A stretch of 64,000 nucleotides of DNA from Marchantia polymorpha subsp. ruderalis (Eukaryota > Streptophyta > Marchantiopsida > Marchantiales > Marchantiaceae). Below, one piece after another: positions 20,880-31,849 of this stretch; the stretch's first letter is position 1, and every line of letters starts with the position of its first letter. Made by a program: the position numbers and the translations under genes. The notes beneath the pieces were generated by a model. The model was not told where the DNA came from and ran no database searches. It worked only from the letters and a program-made list of their open reading frames with translations. Location of the stretch: NCBI GenBank assembly GCA_037833965.1, contig AP031354.1, positions 15,354,001 through 15,418,000 of the forward strand, in the 5' to 3' direction.

Positions 20880-23870
20880 TCACAGAAATTAACGAGCAGG
20901 AAGAGGCTATGGCGTTATTGCTACTTTCATCAGATCTCAATTTTTACCTCGGATACATTTAGAAGGTCAGGATATTGGAGTTCAATATCATTGGCTTCAT
21001 ATTAAATTTGCTCAAGTATCTTATAGTTATTTGGCTATTCGTTACTTTGCATCATTGTCCATGACTATCTACTCCACACGCACTTGCAATCAGAGTCAAC
21101 CATTCCATCGACTTATAAGAGATGTTCTTAATTATGAGAGCAAAAATGAAGTTTTTCTTGTTGGAGATTTCAATGCTCGATACGTTATGCACAATTTACC
21201 CAAGTTGGTGATCTTTTGACTTCTTACTCCTTTCAAGAACTTGAAGGATAGTTGTGGTCTAGAAACTCTTCTGATACTTGTACAAATCTTTTGACAGAAA
21301 ACTTTCTGACCTTTTGAGCCACAAGTACTTTGAAAGTTTTCAATGATATCTCTCTCTTTACAAACTCCTTTTTCAATACGTGTTTTTCTTCTACAAGTGT
21401 TAGCAGTATTGATTATCTTCTATCCTCGGCCACTAATTGCTCTTTTATTTTGAAATTTGATATTCTAGAACCTCAGCTAGGATTAGATCATGCAAATCTC
21501 TTATTTACTCTCTTCTTGTAACAAACAATTCCTCTCTCTCCATGCCATTCTGTTTTAGCTTCTTCCAAGTTTTGTTTGGATCCTAGTAAAAAAGAGCATT
21601 ACATGCTACATTTTTAAAACCTATTGATCCACACTTCATGGAGACTTGATCCACATACATCGAGTGGGCAACTAGCAAAATTGCTCAAAGACATTGCTTC
21701 TAAGTTCTTTTTGTGGCACAAGGATCAAAGAGCTAGGAATCTTCCTTGCAATTGATGGTTTGACTTTGATTGCAAGTAAGCAAGGATGTGATTAGTTGAC
21801 AAATCTTTGGATATCCAAAGTCAGCTTACCTTGACAAGGCTTTACAAAGACTTGGTTAAATCTAAGAAACAAGCTTTTTTTAGGATGAAGCAAGAATCCT
21901 TGACAAAGGAGTTCATGGAGAATTTTAATTTTTTTTGAAGATGGTTAGCTGTACGTTCTTCTAAACCTACTCTTGATCCCAAGAGTTTAATTGACTTTGC
22001 TGAAAAGCTTTCCCGACGTTGCATCAATGCCTTGTTGTGAGGGAATATTTGGCTTATTTTCTCAATAAAAGATGATGACTCAAGTCATCAAATAAACAAA
22101 TGATAAATCGGAGTATTTGAAGTCCTTTATTGAACTTTTGAAGTGAGAAGGAGATGTTATTGGACCAATACTCACTAAAGCGTTAAAGAATGCTGCTATG
22201 TATGATTTTACTTCAACTTGGTCTTTATGGAAGATTTTCTATATTCACAAGTCAGGAAAGAAAGACTTGGTGACAAACTATAGCATTATCATGGTGGGTA
22301 GTGTTTTTGCCAAGTTGTTTGGCAAATTGGTGGAGTCAAAGTTGAGCACATGGACTGAATCTCATCGAAAGAGAGCGCAATTTAAAGCAGATTTGAGCCC
22401 TACATACAACATCATTGACCATATCTTGGCTTTGCATGTTTTATGGGAGAAGTCAAAGGGTAATGAAATAACTTTGTTTTGTGCCTTCATTTATTTTAAG
22501 AAAGATTTTGTGATAAATTATGGAAAATGTTGCAAGTCATTGGAGTACCATCACATCTTCTAGCAGCTGTGGCCACATTATACCATTCTATTTGAGCCAA
22601 AATCAACACTTTTCAAACTTAAGAGGTTTTGAGTACCATTGGAATGATTCAAGGTTGTACTCTCTCTCATACTCTATTTGGAATTTTTATAGATGATAAC
22701 GAAGAATAGTTAAAAGCATGTGATAGTGAAGGTGTCAAGCTTGGAAACTTTGTTATCAAAGCTGTCTTGTATGCAGATAATATCATATTACTAGCACGTG
22801 ATACAATTAATTTACATAAACACATATACACTTTGGCTAGCTTTTGTACCCAGAATTAGAAAAAGGTAAATATGGAGAAGTCTAAAGTCATGATAGTGGG
22901 CACTAGATCCAAGTTTTACTTCTATTACAACAATTAGAACAGGTAAAGAGTTATAAATATCTATGCATTGATTTTTCTAATGATTATAGTTGGGCACTTT
23001 GCGTGCAAAAGAGAGTAGAAGTTGGTAACAAAGCTCTATATTCATTGTTAAATTGGTGTAGAAGGTCTCATCTAATGTCTTGGAGTCTTAGACATTTTTT
23101 ATTCAAAAGCTTAGTGTTACCGGTAGTATTATATGAAACCCAAAGTGGTTGCAAGAAGACAAGTTGGGAGCGTGTCGAAAGGTTGCAGAAAATATTTTTA
23201 CAAGAAGAATTGGGTGTGAGAAATCAAACTCCATGTGCTATTATTCTTGCGGAAACAGGTTGTTTACCTCTAGAGGCTGAAGCTCTATAAATGACCATCA
23301 CTTACATCATAAGGGTGAGATCTCTTGATGCTTCTCGCATTTCTCTTCAAGCTTTGAATGCCACACGTGCCAAATGATAGTTAGCGGATGCAATAACTTG
23401 GTCTTTGAGGTGGTATGTGACAGAATGCGATTGGGACTTGCAACCTATAGCACTACGTGAACGTCTAAAGAAGGAGTTTCTAAACATTATTTGGAGCAAG
23501 TGCGGCACCAACACGTAGTCTATCAATTTCATGTGAATCCTATGCTCGTTTATTGTGAACAAAATTATCTACTTGGAGGAATCTTTACGTTCTTACGTCA
23601 TATTATTGCTAGGCATAGAACTGGATCTCATAGTTTTGGAATTGAGTAAAAATTTTGGCTTAATATTAATAGGGGTGAACCTATATGTAGATTATATGAC
23701 TATAGGTACATTGAGTATGAAGAGCATGTATTTGGAATTTGTTCTAGGTACGAAGACATTAGGTTGGCTCATAATATAGATGTGGAGAATTTCTATTCTT
23801 TATTACAATTAGTTTATTTTGATTTAAATTGTTATATTAGATATATATTACTTAATGGTCTAGTGCTCTT
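20880..23870 (+). pseudogene. LINE ORF2 remnant
   Basis: Endonuclease blocks: GYGVIATFIRSQ (about 20905), EVFLVGDFNAR (21150-21182), SIDYLLSSATN (about 21405), LDHANLLFTL (S-D-H changed to L-D-H). RT blocks: VTNYSIIMVGSVFAKLFGKL (about 22270), FIYFKKDF (A-F-I-D changed to FIYF), IQGCTLS region (about 22645) and LYADNIILLA (Y-A-D-D changed to Y-A-D-N). The C-terminal part from about 23003 matches copy 1. Active-site losses and many stops make it inactive. Confidence 0.82.
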
Positions 23871-23978
23871 AACACTAGATTGGACTTTGGGGTCTTTTCC
23901 CTCGTTAATAGTTTTTGTTTGAATTGTATTTTTCACTTTTTGGACACTTCAGGACACGGGGCTTGGTCTATTACCATT

Positions 23979-24766
23979 GTATGGACTCAAACTCGCATCT
24001 CACACGACGCGACGGTGCACTCACGGCCTGATCACGACTGTCGGACTCGATGCGTGACGGGGGGGTCATAGCCGCGACGTCGTGAGCTGATCCACAGCTC
24101 TGAAGACCATTGAAAAAGAGCACCGGATGGATGGATCGGACGTAGATTGGCGGCACCCCAACCAAGATCCCGACTAAACCTCGTAGTTGAGAGTTGCACA
24201 AGCACATCCTCCAGAGCTCTGTCGGTGATTGGACCGGAAGTAGGCAGGAGGCATTTGGACGTGGTGCAGAGGGTACCACGTAGATGAGGAACGGATGACC
24301 GTGGAGTGAGTGCTAGGTTTTACGAGAGTCACCGGCTCAAAAGTTTGCTTTAATGGCTCGACAGCGAGGAGAGGGGTAATTGAACGAGGTAACAGCCAAG
24401 AAGCAATCACATGTAAAAGTCATGGATATGCACAAACACCTCGTCGTTGAACTGGATCTCGTACGTGCGTCAAATCGAGCGAAGCAAATTATCCAAGATG
24501 TCGCTGTCTCATCCTCCAATCCGTCGAAACTTCGAGCCCTCCACCAGCCAAGTTACAGCATCCGGTTGAGAGTACAAGGCCTAGCAAGTAGTCACACCCA
24601 ACGACTCACGACCACACTGGACTGGACTTTGAAATCTCAAGCACTCTAACACAACCACCATTCGATAAGATAAGGTGTGATGGGTGAACTTGTAGTGTAC
24701 GTACGATGTGCTCATTGTGCTCACTGCGCCTTTAAAACATGACAGCTCGAGTGTCATTCTGAATAT

Positions 24767-24768
<2 letters not shown>
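23979..24768. other. Intergenic, no gene recognised
   Basis: GC content rises sharply after the LINE end. Short overlapping open frames on both strands have no recognisable domains. Probably upstream sequence of the membrane-protein gene. Confidence 0.5.

Positions 24769-24798
<30 letters not shown>
24769..24798 (+). repeat. (TC)15 microsatellite upstream of a gene
   Basis: Fifteen TC dinucleotides about 230 bp before the ATG of the membrane-protein gene. CT/GA tracts near plant transcription starts are common in core promoters and 5' UTRs. Confidence 0.9.
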
Positions 24799-24802
<4 letters not shown>

Positions 24803-25027
24803 TAGTTTATGTTTTTCGCTCGAGATTCACTGACAAGTAGCTCCCGCCAGCTGCTCCTTTAATTTGGTCCTCGGAATCGCCAGTTTCAGCTGCTGTTGGG
24901 TACAAGACCTTCGTTCGAGGACTGAGCTTGTCATTCTGGATCTGTGCATCGAAGTGCTTCGGACTAAGAACCCGCTCGAAGCAGCTTCGAGGATTTGAAA
25001 GAGGTTCGTTGCATCTTCTGGAACGAA

Positions 25028-25573
25028 ATGGGCCCAGCAAGAAACTTACGAGCGCGTACGACGGTGTTCTATGGGGGAGGGTACCATGGGAGGGGCAACT
25101 GGCAACTGTATCTGGTGATTGCTTTTGGTCTGTGTGGGACAGCAGGTCTGGTCTCCATTTTGAGGAAAATGCAGCGAAGAAATATGGAGAACAAAAGGAC
25201 TTTAGTCCAATGGACCGGCTTTTTCGCCGTGGCGACACTCTGCTTGTGCGTTCCTGCCATCGTTGTTCTATGCGGGAGCCCGTCGAATACTGTGGGAATC
25301 ATTGCCATCGTTAGTATCGGCTTTCTGCTTTTGCCGCTCGTCGTGTGGATTGTCATGGCTCTCAGGAGGGCTCGTCGTCTACACGAGAAGAATTTCGGGG
25401 TGGTCAAACCAAAACCGAATGATGATGCGCATGCAGCACACGCCGGTACCAAAATTGATGACACTCAGTATCCATCTTTCGTGCCGCAAGCCAGCCGCCC
25501 TTCGACGGCGGCGGTCGACGTCGATGGAAAACCCCACGTCTCAGGCCACACGAAACCCCACGGCTACGGTTGA
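25028..25573 (+). CDS. Uncharacterised three-helix membrane protein
   Basis: 181 residues from ATG 25028, which sits in a good context (GAAATGG). The open frame extends upstream to a TTG at 24995, but that is not a likely start. The N-terminus is basic and glycine-rich (FYGGGYHGRGNWQ). Three hydrophobic helices follow: about residues 27-45, 62-82 and 88-112, separated by short basic loops (LRKMQRRN, then RRARR after helix 3). The tail of about 65 residues is hydrophilic, rich in H, P and K, and probably cytosolic by the positive-inside rule. I do not recognise the family. The single long exon, good start and (TC)n tract upstream suggest a real gene; function unknown. Confidence 0.65.
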   Translation: MGPARNLRARTTVFYGGGYHGRGNWQLYLVIAFGLCGTAGLVSILRKMQRRNMENKRTLVQWTGFFAVATLCLCVPAIVVLCGSPSNTVGIIAIVSIGFLLLPLVVWIVMALRRARRLHEKNFGVVKPKPNDDAHAAHAGTKIDDTQYPSFVPQASRPSTAAVDVDGKPHVSGHTKPHGYG

Positions 25574-27054
25574 AGTGCTTTTTCAGAACCTCTGGGGCCT
25601 TAACCACGAAGAAAATCATCGTTCCCTTTGTTTGTGCCAGCCGCGAGCGTCGAGCCAGAGTTCTCACTTCGTTGCGAGGAGAATTTCGACAGGTCTCTCT
25701 CACATCGTCGTCCGATCGAGCCGATCTTTCTTTCTCAGCTACCATCGACAATTTCTGCCCGACCTGGAGCTTGTGGAAAATTCTCTTCAGTCCGGTCGGT
25801 CAGAAGAGAAGGAATGGAGCTTTTGAAGCCTGGCTGGCTTCCTTATTTTTTGCTGGGACACGTTTCACGGAAAAAATTGCATATTGCTAAGAGGTCTTTC
25901 ATTCTTGGTGGGCAGGTTGCTGGGAGATGCTAATGCTCTCAGATCACCGTTGGCAGTCCTTCAGTTACAACAACCTCGTGTCTGCACAAATGTTTCATCG
26001 GCAGATGAAGATAGACAGTCGATGCGTGCCTTTTGGTGACCGAGACAAGACAGAGGCTCAGCTTCTCCATGTACATATGAATCTGAAGCTCTTTCTCCCG
26101 ATCCTCACTCTGAAGCGGATTTTACAGATCGCCTCTGAGAGCGAGCTCACAGACGACTCTGTGTACTCGTAGAGCTGAGACCCAAACTTGGCTGCTTAGC
26201 TTTGCTTGTTTCGAAACGAGAGTCCTGTCACCACCAAGAACTCTGGCTCCGTAATAGCCCAATTTCGGTTCTCCGTAATTTGTGGGCTGTACCGGGGCCA
26301 CATTTGGACCCGTTCTTCTAAGCTCTATGCTATAAATAAATCCTCTACATGCAAAAAAACACCTACGTATATGTTCTTTGTAACGTTTGGTGATTGATTC
26401 GGTCCCTCTTGCTATTCACTTGGAACCGATACTTCCGTACTCGGATGATTAGTTACTTGGTTAGGGGAAGGAAGGAAGGAATCTGGTAGACGAAGCCTTG
26501 TAAGTCGCATCTGTCCGCACCACAGTCCAAGTCCAAGCATGGAGTTGACGTTGAACGTACTCTGGATCGTCGATGGGTCGACACTCCTGATGCGCCTTTG
26601 ACCTCCGAACATCGTGTCCGGGCATGCTGAGGGTCGACCTCGAAGATGGCGGGCTATGGGCTATGGCAGGGCAAATCGGCGACTTCATGTTCAGCAGCAG
26701 CATCTGTGATCGTCGTCGTCGACGAGGAGTGGGCAATTATTTGCACGTGAAAATTCTTCGACGGTTTGCACGTCGACGACGACGATCAGGTGCAAACCGT
26801 CGAGGGTGGGCTGCACTCATCCTCCCTTCGATCGGGACAGAGCTCGCTGTCTGCATCGCAGCGTGTGCTGTACCGATGATGATGGCGATCGCGGTCGCCT
26901 GAGCCCGGACCAGCCGGGGGCCTCTGCGAAGATTGACTCCGTGCCGGGGACCTCAAAAGTGCATGATGCGTACGAGCCCAGACGTCGAGCCCCACACGCC
27001 GAGCCAATCAGATGCAATTGCTTAGTACGGTCCTCAATTCGAAGGCTTTAACCG
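25574..27054. other. Intergenic, with a GC-rich inverted-repeat cluster
   Basis: The first few hundred bases are probably 3' UTR of the membrane-protein gene. Short open frames have no recognisable domains. 26707-26803 contains two overlapping perfect inverted repeats, listed separately. Confidence 0.5.
26707..26803. repeat. Two overlapping inverted repeats
   Basis: Pair A: 26707-26724 is the exact complement of 26771-26788 (18 bp, CGTCGTCGTCGACG core). Pair B: 26758-26771 is the exact complement of 26790-26803 (14 bp, TCGACGGTTTGCAC). The arms interleave, so the two hairpins would compete. Confidence 0.75.
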
Positions 27055-27909
27055 TTAAATTTGCTGGTCAAGGACAGGAACTCCCAAATGTGTGCTTGCA
27101 TCGGCCGCTAGAGAAAACGCCCAAATGTTTGGATCCATGAGTATATCGGAGATGATCTGCAGGGCGACGGCAAGGAGCACACGCACGAACTGACTCACCA
27201 TATGATCGTTGAGGCCGTTCAATTTTGGATTCTTGGTCGCTACACGATGCTGTTCAATCACCTTGGCTGTCTGCCTAAATGACAGTCCAACATAAACATG
27301 TTGCATGGCAAGGTTGAACCGCAAAGAGTTCTTGATCGTAACCAAGTATGATCCGTCTGGCTGCAGTTTGAACAACTTCATGGCGTTGGCCTTGGTGATT
27401 GGTTGGAACACATCGTCTTCTTCGTCTTCTTCCGGATGAAAAAACAAATCTCCCACCACAACATCAACTATCGGAGACTGAGAAATTACAAACTGAAGAG
27501 TGTCCTTGTCTGTGTCTAGGTAACGGTGTATGCCTGATATATCTCTGGTCTTGAAGAAACTAACCTTTTCTTGATACGAAAGCAGTTGGTAACTGGTCCA
27601 ATCTTCAGGATGCTGAGACTCCAAGTGATTTTTATAGGCTTCAAGACGAAACGGAAACTGAAACAGTTGCGTGTTCTTGGTTCTCTGTCGCTTCACACCT
27701 GCACCATCCCGTTTTTCACGACCGATATGGACGCAAAATAAACACTGAACTGTTGTGATGGTGCCCTGTACAGATCGTTGTACTGGTTGCAAACCAAACT
27801 CGACGCCATGTTTGACCTGAAACGGAGTTTTTCGACTCATGATGGATTGCAAAAGCTTCGTTGTGACTTCGGTGCTTGCGTTCGAGACAAGAGAACTTCG
27901 GGAATGCAT
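27055..27909 (-). pseudogene. Truncated BED-type zinc-finger, transposase-derived ORF
   Basis: Reverse-strand open frame. The first codon upstream, at 27942, is GTG; ATGs are at 27909 and 27840, and MSRKTPFQVKHGVEF from 27840 is the more natural start. A CLFC pair and, about 40 residues later, YKNHLESQHPEDW give a C-X2-C...H-X4-H BED-like finger. A DVVVGDLFFHPEEDEEDDVF acidic segment follows, then IWAFSLAADASTHLG, which resembles the start of the catalytic region in hAT-like proteins. The protein stops right after this, so the catalytic and dimerisation parts are missing. It may be a domesticated fragment or a dead transposon piece. No terminal repeats were found around it. Confidence 0.55.
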
Positions 27910-27942
27910 TCCTAACCTAAGATACTCCTTCCCGCTATCCAC

Positions 27943-28991
27943 TCCCCGCCTCCCCTTGGATGCGTGCGAGATTCTCTACATTCTGACTTCCTACACCTCC
28001 CGCCTTATCCTTGTATTATTTGTCGAAACTTCATACAGGTGTCGACCAAGTGGGCTTGATTAATTTTGGCATATTTTCCAGATTAATTCTGGCAAATCTG
28101 GCGTCTAAAAATAAAACGCCAGATTTTAGGAACCCTGCTTTAACGCCATCAATGCGGCGACTCCGGGAAATCTGGCAGGCCATATCTACAAAGATATCGG
28201 AATCAGCATCCCAGCCGCCAACAACGCCTCTTGGTCCTCTGACAAATCGATAGTTATTGTTTTCTCGTCCTAAAATAAATGGCAGGATTTTTCAGAATGT
28301 TGGCGAGTCGCCCTAATGTTCCGTGTCTGATGACGAGGGGCGGACGAGTAATTGTTCTGGACTGATTCGAATTCTCCTGCTCGTCCATTCCACGACTCTG
28401 CTTCGGAAAGCCACTAGGCCGCACGAATCGAAGTTCTTTGGAATTGTTGCGCAGATCCAAGGGGAGGGAAGTAGAACGAACGCTCTAGGCGAACGATTCG
28501 AAAGAAAGATTGTCTAACCTCGTCGTGAAAATTATAATCTTTTAAACAGTTGCAATAATTGAAGGAACCAAACTCGACGATACGGGCCCTGTTAGGAATC
28601 AGCTCCAAAAGCTCTTGTGTTGGCAGCAGCATCATCGTCATCATCCGCCGATCACCTTGGACAAGGATCTGGCCGGTGTTTGCCCCCATCCCCGATTCAG
28701 TCCCTACGACCCTACTCCTTATGCGGCGAAGCTGAAGCTAAAGCTGATTCGCATCACTGAAAAGTGCCTGCGGGAAAGAGGACAACACTTCGTACGCTTA
28801 TTTCTTCATTGGTTCCAGCAGAGAACGACGCCCTCAACTTGAAATGCTGGACCTGGACACGTCCAGATAGTCCAAATACTCGACAACAGTTTGCCATGGC
28901 TTGCCTTCGAGTCCAGATCCATTTGACTCCCGCACAGGCCGATTGACTTTAATCTCAAATAAATGAAGAAAATTTCTGTCACTGGCAGGAT
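27943..28991. other. Intergenic, no gene recognised
   Basis: Short ORFs only. A small hairpin with 10-bp arms (AATCTGGCGT / ACGCCAGATT) lies near 28095-28125. Nothing else stands out. Confidence 0.5.
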
Positions 28992-28999
28992 TCAGTAAT

Positions 29000-29790
29000 T
29001 AGGCTTGGCCACGGTCCGGTCCGGACTGACGGTTAACCGGTTAACCGTCGGTCCGGTTTAACCGGTCCCAGAGAAAAATTTTCACCACGCTTCTGAGAAA
29101 ATTCTTCAGCGCTTCTGCACCAGTCGGTCCAACATTGAGCACACAAATATTTGCCTTCTCCAAGGCTTCTTGTCCTTGCTCCTTTCATATTCTGCACCGA
29201 GCGCATCCTCAATGAATCAACACAGCGTGTCCACGAATCCAATTAAATAATGTAAATCAGATTAATGGAAATTGAACACGACGGAGGATAACGTATTCAT
29301 ATGATCGGATAATTCACAAAAGCTTCATTTCCGATTCTCAATTTTCGTGCCAGAATCAAATGGGACAAAGCATTGATAAAATAAACCCATGGGGCTTTAT
29401 AAAAACTCACCGCAGTTGACGATCATATTTCTTACTACGCTGCGCCATGGCCTGAACGCCAGGCGTAGCTTCCTTTTCTAAACACCTCCTCTTCGCAGCG
29501 TTCTCCGTTAAGTCCAGCCTGACCACAGCTTCCTCGACTGTTCTCACCCGCATTCATACAATCGTTCACATCCACTTCCCTCCTCTTCCATTTCCCCTCC
29601 TCACAAGCACTCCTCTCTCTCTTACCAGTTACCATTTTAATTTATCTATCTCTCTCCCTCCCTCTCTGCCCTGCCAGCCGGACACTGATGAGCTCGTACT
29701 CCTAAGGATTTTTCAACATCAAGCCTTCTATATCAAATCTGTCACGGTTAAACTATTGGTTAACCGTTAACCGGACCGTGGCCAAGCCTA
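29000..29790. mobile_element. 791-bp hAT-like MITE with perfect ends
   Basis: The ends are perfect 21-bp inverted repeats (29000-29020 and 29770-29790) beginning TAGGCTTGGCCACGG. Identical 8-bp direct repeats TCAGTAAT flank it (28992-28999 and 29791-29798). TA(G)GG-like ends plus an 8-bp duplication indicate the hAT superfamily. A perfect 22-bp palindrome of GGTTAACC type fills 29028-29049, and a related GGTTAACCGTTAACC stretch sits near the right end (29757-29771). No transposase is encoded, so it must be mobilised in trans. The intact ends and duplication suggest a recent insertion. Confidence 0.93.
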
Positions 29791-29874
29791 TCAGTAATCC
29801 TCATATATTACATCTGAATTACATAGAAAGGTGCCACACACCAGTAGAACTGATCGGCTCGAATCTTCCTAGCC

Positions 29875-29947
29875 GCTCTAATCAATGATCACTGATCATT
29901 GATTAGAGCTAAGGTGGTTGCTGATCATTGATCAGCAACCACCTTAG
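29875..29947. repeat. Twin adjacent perfect hairpins
   Basis: 29875-29891 pairs exactly with 29893-29909 (17-bp arms, 1-base centre). 29909-29927 pairs exactly with 29929-29947 (19-bp arms, 1-base centre). The two palindromes share one base at 29909 and both carry TGATCATTGAT near the centre. It is about 85 bp right of the hAT MITE and outside it. Confidence 0.88.
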
Positions 29948-31849
29948 TTCGACTTGCTTATTTGGTGTAATTAAAACTCCATGTCTAATTTGGAGCTTTT
30001 AAAACTCATTCCAGCACCGGAGAACCAACCAGCAGCTCTTGCATGACAGGACTGGGCAGATCGAGGAGACTGACCTTGTATTTCCCCATTCCAGAGAGAC
30101 AGAAAAAAGTTACATCAAGGTCTCCGCATGACACAGGAGGGCGGGTCCAGTGACATGGCTCCACGTGACATGTAGACATTCAAGAGGGAGAAGGTCTCGT
30201 CTGCTTGTGCCGCAAATGATCCGGTTCATGATTAGAAGTAAATCCACAGTAACTCCGAAGAAACGGCTTTTCTTATCACTATTAGGCCCGAACCTGGACA
30301 TGATGCATCCGCCCTAACGGACGGTGGCATCTGAGGCCCGAGTGAAGGAAGGACATCGACAGGTGGCCCCGGAATCTATGCTGCTTCTCTTCACAGTAAC
30401 ATTCCGACGTAGAGATGGGCACTGCTAACCGGCTAGAAATTTTCGTTAGCCGGCTAGCTGTCGGCTCACCGGCTGAGTCGGTGAGTGCTTCGAGTCGAGA
30501 GATGCTTGACGTGAAGTTGGTCTGATGATTTACTGTGCAAAGTCCTGTTCTCTCCTTTGCATTCTCGATGTAAACAGACCCTATATCGCATTTGGAAAAA
30601 AATTCCGTCTCTAAAACCTCGAGCGCTGTCCCCTGCCCATCTGATCATTCTCTTCTTAATAAATTTCGCTTTTATCAATTATCAGGCACAGGCAGGAAAC
30701 TTTTGGGACTCCCCCATGAGAGACATGTTAGGAGATCCAAATCCTCATGAAAACCATCAGCTGTAATGTGCATAGAAGTGGGAATTGCATGTCACCATTC
30801 TAGCCTAAAAGACAAATTCAACATTTTCCCAAGAATTTAAGAGCAATCCTACGAAGACGATCGCATTTATAACTCGGTCACTTCTTTAAATGGGCGTGCT
30901 GGTGTTGGAATGCAGTGCGCGATACGTCGACAAGGGTCTTGAAGCTGTAAGGCTCGTGCATTGCTATTTAAGAAAGCACCTTCCTGTTTAGCTGCATTTT
31001 TCCGTGTTCAATCCGTGCATAAACTGTCCGTAGTTCACCCCCTCTGGAGTCCTGCATTGCAAAGCACTTACGATCTGTGATATCCAAAAAACCTCACAAA
31101 TACTTTCAATGGGTGACGAATTGAACAGAGATTAAACAAAAACTATCATTCATTAAACAGCCAGAGCACAAATTGAAGTTTGAAGTAAGTAAACACAGAT
31201 GACACTCAGTTTCTTCATTTTTGAAAAACTAATCCAAGAATTTGGGAACTTGAATAATTTGAAAATAACTCAGAAATTCATTCAATGGTTGGAGAATTGA
31301 ACATAAATTAAACGTAGGTAGCAATACATCGTAGGAATCCTCCGATATTCACCTTCTTAGACAGCCGACCCTTTCTTGTGGAAGCAACTGCCGTCCCCCG
31401 TACCTGGCCCAACCTTCCCGGTACCTGACATGGGCTTCTTCGTTCTGACTCCACAGACTATAAGAAGTCTCAAACTCGCTCTCATGCCAAGACATTGCTT
31501 GCAGAGTGTGGACTCCGTGCATCTCCGGGCGGAAGAGGGGAGGAGATGCACAGCCACTAGTGTGGTTGCTTAGAGAGCAAAAACTAGTGTCCACTGAGTC
31601 CTGCTGCAGAATCAAAGCGGAGCTTTTGCACATTGCTTTGCACATTGCTTCGCAATTGTCCTTCAATTTTACAGGCTTTACTCTCGTCAGGATTCAAACA
31701 CGAAGGCTGACTTCGGTGTACACATCCGGGTGGCAGTTTTGTTGCCCTGTAACTGACCTCTGATTTCTGTATCTGAAATCTGAACACTTCCCAATTCGCC
31801 AGCGGTAGAAAACTTGTGTAGCACAGTTTTGAAGCTCAAGTCTCTGAGT
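29948..31849. other. Intergenic and probable promoter of the aspartic protease gene
   Basis: Short ORFs without recognisable domains. Near 30425-30480 there is a cluster of GCTAACCGGCTAG / GTTAGCCGGCTAGC inverted motifs similar in flavour to MITE ends, but no matching second end or target duplication was found. Confidence 0.5.

Larger units (their letters stand above)
19190..23978 (+). mobile_element. Near full-length LINE (copy 2)
   Basis: Forward-strand LINE of the same family as copy 1: tandem 5' monomers (19190-19965), ORF1 remnant (20120-20700), endonuclease (20880-21520), reverse transcriptase (about 22030-23290), C-terminal knuckle region (to about 23870) and a 3' end TCTATTACCATT at about 23978 that matches the tail of copy 1. 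It is more decayed than copy 1. It preserves about 190 bp missing from copy 1 (about 21785-21965). The target duplication cannot be set because the 5' border is repetitive. Confidence 0.85.

Noticed and set aside
24995..25027. N-terminal extension of the membrane protein
   Set aside because: The extended frame begins at TTG. The ATG at 25028 has a good context and begins the conserved-looking basic segment.
24928..25314. 128-codon frame overlapping the membrane-protein gene
   Set aside because: Different frame, no domain, and overlaps the more plausible three-helix protein.
30410..30480. MITE end suggested by CTAACCGGCTAG motifs
   Set aside because: No partner end or direct repeat found within the surrounding 2 kb.
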